A program made the position numbers and the translations under genes. Shown piece after piece: positions 44,451 to 52,206 of a stretch of DNA of 64,000 bases; the stretch's first letter is position 1; every line of letters starts with the position of its first letter. The DNA comes from JAMZMI01 sp039970095 (GTDB lineage Bacteria > Bacteroidota > Bacteroidia > Cytophagales > Cyclobacteriaceae): assembly GCA_039970095.1 (NCBI GenBank), contig JBDVMP010000075.1:68409-132408 (forward strand). The letters run 5' to 3'. Below the pieces are notes generated by a model, which saw only the letters and a list, made by a program, of their open reading frames with translations, did not search any database and had not been told where the DNA came from.

Positions 44451-45859
44451 ATGATTTAGGTTTTCTAACCATCATACCTCCTATACTAGCCATTATTCTG
44501 GCCATCAAAACCAAGCAAGTCATCCCTTCCTTGTTGCTGGGACTTTTACTCGGTTGGTTGATATTGGCAGATTGGAATCCTCTTGATGGGGTACTCATGA
44601 CGATCAACTCTCTGATCAGCGTTTTTGAGAGTGCAGGTAACACGCGAACCATCGCTTTCACCCTGCTGATTGGATCGCTGATCCATCTCATAAAAAATGC
44701 CGGTGGCATTAATGGTTTCGTGACTCAGATTAGGAGGAAAATTGAAAAATCACACAATCCAAAGGCACGTCTACAGGTTTTCTCTGCACTTACAGGTTTT
44801 CTTATTTTCATTGAATCAAACATATCCATACTCACCGTAGGAACCGTCTTTCAATCATTATACAAAAGGTTCGGAATATCAAATGTAAGGCTTGCCTATA
44901 TCGCAGACTCCAGTAGTGCACCGTCTTGTATTCTTTTTCCGATCAACGCCTGGGGGGCTTACATCATGGGGCTACTTGTCGCTTATGAGAACATTCCGCC
45001 TTTTCAAACGCTGCTCTATTCTATCCCATTCAATTTTTACCCCTTACTTACATTGGCTGTAGTCTTCTATGTCGCATTCACAAACAAAAGCTATGGACCA
45101 ATGAAATCATTTGACCCTGTGGATCACATAGAGGAGAATGAAATAGAAGAGGTAAATGAAGGGAAATCAATCAATATGATCTTACCTCTGAGCGTAATGG
45201 TGTTGTCCATGCCTTGCTTCTTGCTATTTACCGGTTATGACGCTGCATTTGAAGGCTCACTTGGCGATAAAATCTGGCACTATATCGGAAATGCTTCAGG
45301 GTCTGCCAGCGTGCTGTATGCAATCTGTGCCAGCCTCATCACAGCAGCAATATTATTTGGATCTCAAAAATTAATTAACCTCAGTTCGTTTTTTGAGCAA
45401 TGCATTGAGGGCATGAAAGAAATGCTTTCCATGGCGATATTGATGGTACTGGCCTTTGCACTGGGGAGCTTGTGCAAAGAACTGGGAACAGGAGTCTATG
45501 TAGCCTCAGTGACTCAGAGTTGGTTACACCCGGGTCTTGCACCAGCTGTGATCTTCATCACAAGTTGCTTCATTGCGTTTGCCACAGGGACATCATGGGG
45601 CACATTTGCGATCATGATTGCCATTGCCATTCCATTATCACAAAATCTGGGATTGAATGTTCACTTAACGCTGGCAGCCGTATTGGGAGGCGGTGTTTTC
45701 GGAGACCATTGCTCCCCTATTTCAGATACTACATTGATTTCTTCTATGGCCGCCAAAGTGGATCATGTGGATCATGTAAAGACCCAATTACCATACGCGC
45801 TTGTTACGGGTGGACTATCCGTGATTCTTTACCTAATTTTTGGCTACTTATTGGCCTAG
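44447..45859 (+). CDS. Na+/H+ antiporter, NhaC family
   Basis: A 470-residue membrane protein with about 12 hydrophobic segments. Family features include FLTIIPPILAIILAIKTKQVIPSLLLGLLLG at the N-terminus, YIADSSSAPSCILFPINAWGAYIMG, FIAFATGTSWGTFAIMIAIAIPL, and GGGVFGDHCSPISDTTLISS with the conserved acidic and serine residues. It exchanges sodium for protons, or in relatives tyrosine-type or malate-lactate pairs; the exact substrate is unproven. The last 12 bp overlap the 3' end of the convergent lysA gene. Confidence 0.9.
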   Translation: MNDLGFLTIIPPILAIILAIKTKQVIPSLLLGLLLGWLILADWNPLDGVLMTINSLISVFESAGNTRTIAFTLLIGSLIHLIKNAGGINGFVTQIRRKIEKSHNPKARLQVFSALTGFLIFIESNISILTVGTVFQSLYKRFGISNVRLAYIADSSSAPSCILFPINAWGAYIMGLLVAYENIPPFQTLLYSIPFNFYPLLTLAVVFYVAFTNKSYGPMKSFDPVDHIEENEIEEVNEGKSINMILPLSVMVLSMPCFLLFTGYDAAFEGSLGDKIWHYIGNASGSASVLYAICASLITAAILFGSQKLINLSSFFEQCIEGMKEMLSMAILMVLAFALGSLCKELGTGVYVASVTQSWLHPGLAPAVIFITSCFIAFATGTSWGTFAIMIAIAIPLSQNLGLNVHLTLAAVLGGGVFGDHCSPISDTTLISSMAAKVDHVDHVKTQLPYALVTGGLSVILYLIFGYLLA

Positions 45860-46999
45860 ATCGTCTGAATAGTACGATTCTGCAAACTCCCGGCCATTGT
45901 AGTTGCTACGCATAGTCTCTCCGTAAGCACCTGTAGATCTGATAGCAATCATATCCCCTCTTTTGGTTTTGGGAAGTTTGGTTTTTTTGCCAAAGAAATC
46001 TGAGGATTCACATATTGGCCCTACAACATCATAAACCTCTTCTGGTTGTTCGCTTGAGATATTCTGAAGTTTATGAATGGCCTGATAAAGAGCAGGTCGC
46101 ATCAGCTCGGTCATGCCTGCATCAAGAACTGCGAATTTTGTCTGACCTCCTTCCTTCATATATAGCACCCTGCTCATCAGCGTTCCGCACTGTCCGACTA
46201 TTGATCTACCCAACTCAAAATGAACCTCCTGTCCTGGCAAAACATCAAGTTGTTCGTTGAAGATTTTGAAATACCTTTCAAAATCAGGAATAGCATTGGT
46301 GTCAGGATTTTCATAATCGATCCCGAGTCCACCACCCAAATTCAGCACTGGTAATTCAAAGCCTTTCTCGACCAGCATGGACTGAATGTCATTTACTCGA
46401 TTTGCAAGCGCCTTGAATTTGGTTAAGTCCGTGATTTGAGAACCAATATGGTAATGCAGGCCTATGAACTCCACATTGCTGCACGATTTGATCAACTCAA
46501 GAGAATCAAAAAGTTCACTCCGTGACACTCCAAACTTATTTTCCTTAGTTCCGGTTGTGATGTACTTGTGCGTTCCTGCTTCTATTTCGGGATTTATGCG
46601 CATGGAAATTCGCGCAATTTTATTGAGTTTGCCCGCTATCTCATTGATGACCTCTAGCTCAGCTATTGACTCTACATTGAACGAGAAGATGTCCTTCTCG
46701 AGGGCGAAGGCAATTTCTTTGTCCGTCTTCCCTACTCCAGCCAGTACGATTTGTTTTGGGGCGAACCCATTTTCAAGGGCAATCTTAATTTCACCGCCAC
46801 TTACGCAATCTATCCCCAGACCAAACCCTCGGATTATATCAAGGATTCTAGGGTTGATATTAGCTTTCAAGGCATAATGAACGTGATATCCCTCAGCATT
46901 GGCTTTTTGAACCGTTTTCAAGGTTTCTCTTAGCAGCTCAAGGTCGTAGTAGTAGAAAGGTGTTTCCAGTTTGGAAAACGAATTCAGAAGATTTTTCAC
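45848..46999 (-). CDS. lysA: diaminopimelate decarboxylase
   Basis: LysA decarboxylates meso-diaminopimelate to L-lysine with PLP. The 383 residues show the PLP lysine in HYALKANINPRIL, the H in GLHYHIGSQI, the phosphate loop in NLGGGLGIDY, and the active-site Cys region GPICESSDFF from the partner subunit. The final YYSDDLGQ is complete. It is 5 bp after the TPR lipoprotein gene in an operon with dapD. Its 3' end overlaps the NhaC gene by 12 bp in convergent orientation. Confidence 0.96.
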   Translation of the reverse strand: MKNLLNSFSKLETPFYYYDLELLRETLKTVQKANAEGYHVHYALKANINPRILDIIRGFGLGIDCVSGGEIKIALENGFAPKQIVLAGVGKTDKEIAFALEKDIFSFNVESIAELEVINEIAGKLNKIARISMRINPEIEAGTHKYITTGTKENKFGVSRSELFDSLELIKSCSNVEFIGLHYHIGSQITDLTKFKALANRVNDIQSMLVEKGFELPVLNLGGGLGIDYENPDTNAIPDFERYFKIFNEQLDVLPGQEVHFELGRSIVGQCGTLMSRVLYMKEGGQTKFAVLDAGMTELMRPALYQAIHKLQNISSEQPEEVYDVVGPICESSDFFGKKTKLPKTKRGDMIAIRSTGAYGETMRSNYNGREFAESYYSDDLGQ

Positions 47000-47004
47000 C
47001 TCGT

Positions 47005-47604
47005 TTACTTGCAGTATTTTGTAATAATGGATTTAGCTTCCTTCACTTCAAGGGCCTCCGCTTTTCGAAAATCTTCGCAAGCACCCTTGTTTTTGCCCTG
47101 ATGAATTTTCAATGCACCTCGATACAAGTATGCCTCACCAAAATCACTATCCAGATGAATAGATGTACTGTAAGACTCCATGGCACCATCTACATATCCC
47201 AACTGATGCTTGGCTCTGGCCACAAGAAAATGCGCCTGCGCAGACCCTTCGTTAATTTCGATAGCTTCTTCTGCTCTCAACACTGCTTTGTTGTACAGTT
47301 CCTTGCTATAATAAAGTTTGGATAAGCTGAGTCGCGCATTTACATTTTGTTCATCAGATTTAATAACTGCCAGGAAATCTGCTTCAGCTTTATCGTACTT
47401 ACCTAGCTCCTGATATGCCCTACCTCTATTATAAAGTGTTTTAATATTGCTGGAGTTAGACTCAAGATAAGAGTCGTACGCAGCTATGGCTTCCTGATAT
47501 TTACCACTTGCAAATAGGCCGTCTCCTTTTTCTGACCCCCCACTGTTGCATCCAACAATTATGAAAAGTGTAGCTGCAACCAAACCAATGCTTATATGCT
47601 TCAT
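47005..47604 (-). CDS. TPR lipoprotein
   Basis: A 199-residue lipoprotein (signal ending IIVGC at residue 19) with four to five tetratricopeptide repeats: GLFASGKYQEAIAAYDSYLESN, TLYNRGRAYQELGKYDKAEADFLAVI, RLSLSKLYYSKELYNKAVLRAEEAIEIN, AHFLVARAKHQLGYVDGAMESY and AYLYRGALKIHQGKNKGACEDF. The last repeat carries the common GACEDF-type ending of Bacteroidota TPR proteins. It acts as a protein-protein scaffold in the envelope; the partner is unknown. It sits between dapD and lysA. Confidence 0.85.
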   Translation of the reverse strand: MKHISIGLVAATLFIIVGCNSGGSEKGDGLFASGKYQEAIAAYDSYLESNSSNIKTLYNRGRAYQELGKYDKAEADFLAVIKSDEQNVNARLSLSKLYYSKELYNKAVLRAEEAIEINEGSAQAHFLVARAKHQLGYVDGAMESYSTSIHLDSDFGEAYLYRGALKIHQGKNKGACEDFRKAEALEVKEAKSIITKYCK

Positions 47605-47624
47605 TTATAAAAATTTTATGCGCG

Positions 47625-47632
47625 CAAAGATA
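47625..47632 (-). promoter_or_regulatory. -7 box upstream of the TPR lipoprotein gene
   Basis: Read on the minus strand, TATCTTTG matches TAnnTTTG exactly and lies 20 bp before the ATG at 47604. A TTG about 24 bp further upstream may be the -33 box. This promoter would drive the TPR and lysA genes separately from dapD. Confidence 0.5.
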
Positions 47633-47703
47633 GACCTGCTTTTATAAAATTCGCATCAATTTTGGGTTTAATAGGGATTAAACGCAAGAAAATCTAAGAT
47701 TTA

Positions 47704-48516
47704 TTAGATGCTCACATCATTTTCTCTAAGAGCACTGTTGAGAGATGTCTTTTTATCTGTGCTCTCTTTTCGTTTGCCGATGATCAAGGCACAAGGAACC
47801 TGATATTCGCCAGCAGCAAATTTCTTCGGTATCGTCCCTGGAATAACAACAGACCTCTCAGGAACATAACCTCTATACTCAACTGGTTCTTCTCCCGTAA
47901 CGTCAATTATTTTTGAACTACCAGTCAAAACGACATTGGCACCCAAAACTGCTTCTTTCCCGATTCTTACTCCTTCCACAATGATACACCTTGAGCCAAT
48001 GAATGCATTATCCTCAATGATAACCGGAGCGGCCTGTACGGGCTCTAAGACACCCCCAATACCCACTCCTCCGCTTAGGTGAACATTCTTTCCTATCTGT
48101 GCACAGCTACCAACAGTAGCCCAGGTATCTACCATGGTTCCTTCATCCACGTATGCTCCAATATTGACGTAAGAAGGCATTAGCACGGTTCCTCTCGAAA
48201 TGTAAGCGCCATATCGTGCAATAGCATGAGGAACAACCCTCACCCCAAGTTGATCATAGTTTGATTTCAGCTTGATTTTGTCATGAAACTGAAATGGCCC
48301 AACCTCGATCAATTGCATCTTCATTAGAGGAAAGTACAAAATGACGGCTTTCTTCATCCACTCATGCACTACCCATCCATCAGCAGACGGAGAGGCTATC
48401 CTTCTTTTGCCTATATCTAAATCATCGATCAAAGTCTTGATTGCTACTGCAACTTCTTTTTCATGAATCAATGATCTATCTTCCCAAGCTGACTCGATAA
48501 CTTTTTGTAAATCCAT
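47704..48516 (-). CDS. dapD: 2,3,4,5-tetrahydropyridine-2,6-dicarboxylate N-succinyltransferase
   Basis: DapD succinylates tetrahydrodipicolinate in the succinylase branch of lysine and diaminopimelate synthesis, feeding peptidoglycan. The 270 residues match the family. An N-terminal helical domain is followed by the left-handed beta-helix of hexapeptide repeats (GAYISRGTVLMPSYVNIGAYVDEGTMVDTWATVGS and so on). ATG at 48516 is the standard start (MDLQKVIESAWEDRS). It diverges from the glycosyltransferase gene at 48552 with only 35 bp between starts. Confidence 0.96.
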   Translation of the reverse strand: MDLQKVIESAWEDRSLIHEKEVAVAIKTLIDDLDIGKRRIASPSADGWVVHEWMKKAVILYFPLMKMQLIEVGPFQFHDKIKLKSNYDQLGVRVVPHAIARYGAYISRGTVLMPSYVNIGAYVDEGTMVDTWATVGSCAQIGKNVHLSGGVGIGGVLEPVQAAPVIIEDNAFIGSRCIIVEGVRIGKEAVLGANVVLTGSSKIIDVTGEEPVEYRGYVPERSVVIPGTIPKKFAAGEYQVPCALIIGKRKESTDKKTSLNSALRENDVSI

Positions 48517-48551
48517 ATAGGTTTGTATTTTCCACCCTGGAATATGCGAGA

Positions 48552-49649
48552 GTGAATCTTAATAAAATATTAATTGCGTCTGTACTAAAGCCTGTTGACG
48601 ATGTTCGTCTTTACAGCAAACTGGCTTGTTCTTTAGCCAAGGCAAATAAATATGAAATATTCATTTTAGGAAAAGGAACAGGAAAAAAATCAAGCAATAA
48701 CAAAATTTCATTTTGTCAGAATGGAAACTTCGGGCGTAAGAGTCTAAAAAGGTTTGGCTCCCAGTTTCAACTCGCCAGGCTCATACAAAAACACAAACCC
48801 GGTACAGTCATTATCACCGCCATTGAATTGCTACCACTGGCGGTACTTCTGAAACTATTTTTTGGCTTTAAGTTATTCTATGATGTGAGAGAAAATTACC
48901 GGCTCAATGTAAAGCATCAGCAAGAGTATAGCCCCATCGCTAAGCTGGTGCTTCTACCGGCGATCGTCATGATTGAGATACTTACGTTTTGGAAAGTCGA
49001 TCATTTCCTGTTGGCTGAAAAGTCATATCAAAACGAGATGAAAAATATAGGCAACAGGTTTACAGTACTACAAAATAAAACTGTGCTAACCCATACTTAC
49101 AACTCACCTACTAAGTGGCAAAAAGACGCTCCTCTTAACTTGCTTTTTAGTGGCTCCATCGCTCACTACTCCGGAGTTATGGACGCCCTCAAAATATTTA
49201 AAGAGCTTGAGAAAATTCATCCAAACACGGAGATGAAAATCATAGGTAGCTATCAGGACGAAAGCCTACATGAACAACTCATAACCTATCACAAAGCAAA
49301 TCCGAAAATTAAACTATTCGTAGATTCGGATTCTATACATCACAAGCAAATTGAAAAGGCCATTTGTGAGTCAACCCTCGGAATTGTGTCTTACACACCA
49401 ACACCTACCAACCTAAATCGCATCCCGACAAAGATGTTTGAATATGCAGCCTTTGGCCTGCCATACCTATATCACCATAACCCTTCCTGGGTGAGAGCAG
49501 CAGAGGAGATAGGTGGTGGCATTGGTGTCAACATTCGTGAATTCGATGCTGAAAACGCACTCAATCAATTAACTAAGATAACACCATGGGACGCATCAAG
49601 GGCACTGTGGGGCAGCGAAGAACAAAAATTCCTTAACCTATTTTCCTAA
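48552..49649 (+). CDS. glycosyltransferase of GT-B/GT4 type
   Basis: A 365-residue protein with a GT-B layout. The N-terminal domain has KILIASVLKPVDDVRLYSKLACSLAK and FKLFYDVRENYRLNVKH, a motif seen in putative GT4 enzymes of Bacteroidota. The C-terminal domain has LLFSGSIAHYSGVMDALKIFKEL and the IPTKMFEYAAFGLPYLYHH acceptor/donor loop. The usual E-x7-E is not intact, so the donor is hard to guess. The GTG at 48552 is the start, because a nearby ATG at 48544 is out of frame. It is probably involved in surface-glycan synthesis. Confidence 0.75.
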   Translation: MNLNKILIASVLKPVDDVRLYSKLACSLAKANKYEIFILGKGTGKKSSNNKISFCQNGNFGRKSLKRFGSQFQLARLIQKHKPGTVIITAIELLPLAVLLKLFFGFKLFYDVRENYRLNVKHQQEYSPIAKLVLLPAIVMIEILTFWKVDHFLLAEKSYQNEMKNIGNRFTVLQNKTVLTHTYNSPTKWQKDAPLNLLFSGSIAHYSGVMDALKIFKELEKIHPNTEMKIIGSYQDESLHEQLITYHKANPKIKLFVDSDSIHHKQIEKAICESTLGIVSYTPTPTNLNRIPTKMFEYAAFGLPYLYHHNPSWVRAAEEIGGGIGVNIREFDAENALNQLTKITPWDASRALWGSEEQKFLNLFS

Positions 49650-49721
49650 TTAACTACTTTCATATAACCCATTGAAAAATAACACGTTATTTATCTATAA
49701 AAATTATTAATTAAAAATATT

Positions 49722-49737
49722 TTTAGATAAGTCTAAA
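49722..49737. promoter_or_regulatory. candidate metalloregulator operator before the iron operon
   Basis: TTTAGATAAGTCTAAA is an inverted repeat with perfect 6-bp arms (TTTAGA/TCTAAA) around TAAG. It lies 24 bp before the MntR-like start codon and over the -33 region, as expected for an autoregulatory DtxR/MntR site. Confidence 0.6.
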
Positions 49738-49745
49738 TTTATATT

Positions 49746-49753
49746 TAGCTTTG
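49746..49753 (+). promoter_or_regulatory. -7 box of the iron operon
   Basis: TAGCTTTG fits TAnnTTTG and ends 8 bp before the ATG at 49762, so the transcript would begin within a few bases of the start codon. Confidence 0.55.
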
Positions 49754-49761
49754 AAGACGAC

Positions 49762-50424
49762 ATGGAACTAAGTTTAGCGGAAGAAAACTATCTCAAGTCG
49801 ATTTATCATCTTGCCGAACAAGCGGACGGTGGTGTATCGACCAACGCGATTGCCGAAGATCTCAACACCAAGCCCGCATCAGTAAGTGATATGATGCGCA
49901 AGCTTTCTGACAAAGGCGTAATCGAATATAAAAAGTATAAAGGCGTTCAGATTTCTAATACAGGGAAAAAAATAGCCCTCGGTGTGATTAGAAAGCATCG
50001 CTTATGGGAAGTTTTTCTTTTAGAAAAACTTGGATTTAAATGGGATGAGGTTCACGATATTGCGGAGCAACTGGAGCACATCAAGTCCCCTTTGCTCATC
50101 AAAAAACTGGATGAGTTTTTGGACTTCCCTTCAGTAGATCCACATGGAGATCCTATACCGAATGAGGATGGTGAAATAAAAATTCAATCAAACTATGCGT
50201 TATCTGAAATGGAAGCTGGAAGCGAAGGCATGGTGACTAACGTTCCTGACAGTAACCCTGCCCTACTTCGCCACCTGGATCAGATCAAAATGAAGCTGGG
50301 GTCTAAGATCACTGTAAAAGAAAAAGTAGAATTCGACGGGTCGGTTTTAATAGCTATTGGAGACCAGACACCTATTTATTTATCAGGAGCAATTGCTGAA
50401 AAAATAATGCTGAAATTGAAATGA
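49762..50424 (+). CDS. DtxR/MntR-family metal-dependent repressor
   Basis: A 220-residue regulator. A winged helix at about 1-65 (YLKSIYHLAEQADGGVSTNAIAEDLNTKPASVSDMMRKL) is followed by the metal-binding dimerisation domain. The ligands fit the MntR pattern: H and E in RKHRLWEVFLLE, H in EVHDIAE, and E, E, H in AEQLEH, where DtxR has a Cys. The common motif DPHGDPIP follows, then a C-terminal SH3-like FeoA domain (about 145-220). It heads the Feo operon and overlaps the next gene by 4 bp. It probably represses the operon when Fe2+ or Mn2+ is plentiful. Confidence 0.92.
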   Translation: MELSLAEENYLKSIYHLAEQADGGVSTNAIAEDLNTKPASVSDMMRKLSDKGVIEYKKYKGVQISNTGKKIALGVIRKHRLWEVFLLEKLGFKWDEVHDIAEQLEHIKSPLLIKKLDEFLDFPSVDPHGDPIPNEDGEIKIQSNYALSEMEAGSEGMVTNVPDSNPALLRHLDQIKMKLGSKITVKEKVEFDGSVLIAIGDQTPIYLSGAIAEKIMLKLK

Positions 50425-51431
50425 GTCCTAACCCATTAATAGCGCTCGTAACATTCTTTCTTTTGGTACTGATTGCTACACTAGTAGTCCGTAGCAAGTT
50501 TTGGAAAAAAACGAGCAACCCTGATCAACGAAAGACGGAAGTCGAAGACATCCTCAAGCAGTTGTATCATGTGGAATATAGCAAACGAAAGGCTACACTC
50601 AATGCGATGGCCGGGGCACTCAAAATGAGCGATTCCAAACTTGTGGGTCTTATCGAGTATATGACTTCTCTCAATTTGATTCAGGTAAACGATAACGCCA
50701 TCTTTCTGACAGAGTCCGGAAGAGACTATGCGCTTAGAATTATCAGAGTGCATCGACTCTGGGAAAAATACTTGTCCGAGAAAACAGGGATACACAAATC
50801 TGAGTGGCATCAGCGAGCTGAGGATATGGAGCACAACCTAACGACAGACGAAGCTGAAGAGCTCTACAGATCACTGGGAAGTCCACGTTTTGACCCGCAC
50901 GGCGATCCAATCCCTATGAAATCGGGTGAAATCATTGAAACAAACTCAATACCGCTCTCCGGACTAGACAGTGATGTCTTTGCTCGAATATCACACATAG
51001 AAGATGAGCCGGAAGTCATCTACAGGCAGATCATTGCTAAAAAGCTGCATATAGGTCAACAATTAGTCGTAAAGTCATCGGACGACAATCAGGTGAAATT
51101 TAAATCTGAAGGACAGAATTATGAGCTTTCTGTGATTGTTGCCAGTAATATAAGTGTGAAGCCCCTGACCAAGGAAGAAACTTACGAAGCTGAGGCCGTA
51201 AGGCTGAGCACACTCAAAATGGGTGAAAAGGCCAAAGTATTGGGTATATCGAGAGAATGCCGTGGAGCAAACCGGCGAAGGCTGCTCGATCTGGGTTTTA
51301 TAAAAGGTGCCACGATAGAAAATGGCATGGACGGCCCAATGAAAGAGCCAAAGGCTTACAAAATAAAAAACACACTGATCGCCCTTAGAAACGATCAGGC
51401 GGATTTAATTCTAATTGAAAAAAGTGCCTGA
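50421..51431 (+). CDS. membrane-anchored DtxR-like protein fused to FeoA
   Basis: The 336-residue protein opens with a membrane segment (about residues 7-24, IALVTFFLLVLIATLVV). A DtxR-type winged helix follows (about 40-110, ILKQLYHVEYSKRKATLNAMAGALKMSDSKLVGLIEYM). The metal-binding domain keeps the ligands (RVHRLWEKYL, EWHQRAEDMEHNL) and the DPHGDPIP motif. After a linker, a typical FeoA domain ends the protein (about 260-336, LSTLKMGEKAKVLGISRECRGANRRRLLDLGFIKGATI). FeoA acts at the cytoplasmic face of FeoB. Tethering suggests a metal sensor acting on the transporter rather than on DNA (inference). It overlaps both neighbours by 4 bp and 1 bp. Confidence 0.85.
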   Translation: MSPNPLIALVTFFLLVLIATLVVRSKFWKKTSNPDQRKTEVEDILKQLYHVEYSKRKATLNAMAGALKMSDSKLVGLIEYMTSLNLIQVNDNAIFLTESGRDYALRIIRVHRLWEKYLSEKTGIHKSEWHQRAEDMEHNLTTDEAEELYRSLGSPRFDPHGDPIPMKSGEIIETNSIPLSGLDSDVFARISHIEDEPEVIYRQIIAKKLHIGQQLVVKSSDDNQVKFKSEGQNYELSVIVASNISVKPLTKEETYEAEAVRLSTLKMGEKAKVLGISRECRGANRRRLLDLGFIKGATIENGMDGPMKEPKAYKIKNTLIALRNDQADLILIEKSA

Positions 51432-52204
51432 TGGAAACAAAAGAACATAAGCTGGACGCTTGCGAATCGTGCGCTTTTTACAACGCCGCACAACTGAAAA
51501 AACTCGGTGTAAATGTTGAAAACGCTGATTACATCATAGCCCTCGCAGGCAATCCAAACACAGGTAAAAGCACCGTTTTCAACGCGCTGACTGGTCTGAG
51601 GCAACATACTGGAAACTGGGCCGGAAAGACCGTAACGCGTGCTGAGGGTGGGTTCTCTTATAACGACAAGCACTACAAAATCATAGATTTGCCGGGCACC
51701 TACTCTTTACTATCAACCTCTGATGATGAAGAGGTGGCCAGAAACTTCATTCTTTTTGGACGACCAGACGTAACTGTGATCGTTGCGGATGCATCACGCC
51801 TGGAAAGAAACCTCAACCTGGTGCTTCAGGTGCTGGAGATCACCAATAAAGCAGTACTCTGCCTAAACCTCATGGATGAAGCCAGAAGGCACGACATCCA
51901 AATAGATGAAAGAACACTGGCCAAAGATTTGGGCATACCAGTGGTGGCTACAAGCGCCAGAAGTGGTGAAGGTATAGCCGAACTCACTCAAACCATCGCT
52001 CAGGTAGCTTCCGGAGAAATTACCTGCAAGCCACATAAGATTAAAAACCTTAGTTTGAAAGTGAACGACGCAGTGGAACAGCTCAGCAAAAAGCTTGTTT
52101 CCGCCTATCCTGATCTACCTAACCCACGTTGGGTCGCGATGAGATTACTGGATGGCGATCAACGAATCATACATGCTCTGAAGGAAGGAGAATTAACCGT
52201 TTGA
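51431..52204 (+). CDS. feoB: FeoB GTPase domain as a separate protein
   Basis: A 257-residue protein equal to the soluble N-terminal part of FeoB. An N-terminal CESC segment is followed by G1 GNPNTGKST, the switch region GLRQHTGNWAGKTV, G3 DLPGTYSL, G4 NLMDEA and G5 TSARSGEG, then the helical GDI-like domain to the end. It regulates ferrous iron passage through the FeoB channel, encoded here by the next gene. Its ATG overlaps the preceding stop by one base (TGATG). Its own stop lies 2 bp before the next ATG. Confidence 0.92.
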   Translation: METKEHKLDACESCAFYNAAQLKKLGVNVENADYIIALAGNPNTGKSTVFNALTGLRQHTGNWAGKTVTRAEGGFSYNDKHYKIIDLPGTYSLLSTSDDEEVARNFILFGRPDVTVIVADASRLERNLNLVLQVLEITNKAVLCLNLMDEARRHDIQIDERTLAKDLGIPVVATSARSGEGIAELTQTIAQVASGEITCKPHKIKNLSLKVNDAVEQLSKKLVSAYPDLPNPRWVAMRLLDGDQRIIHALKEGELTV

Positions 52205-52206
52205 CG

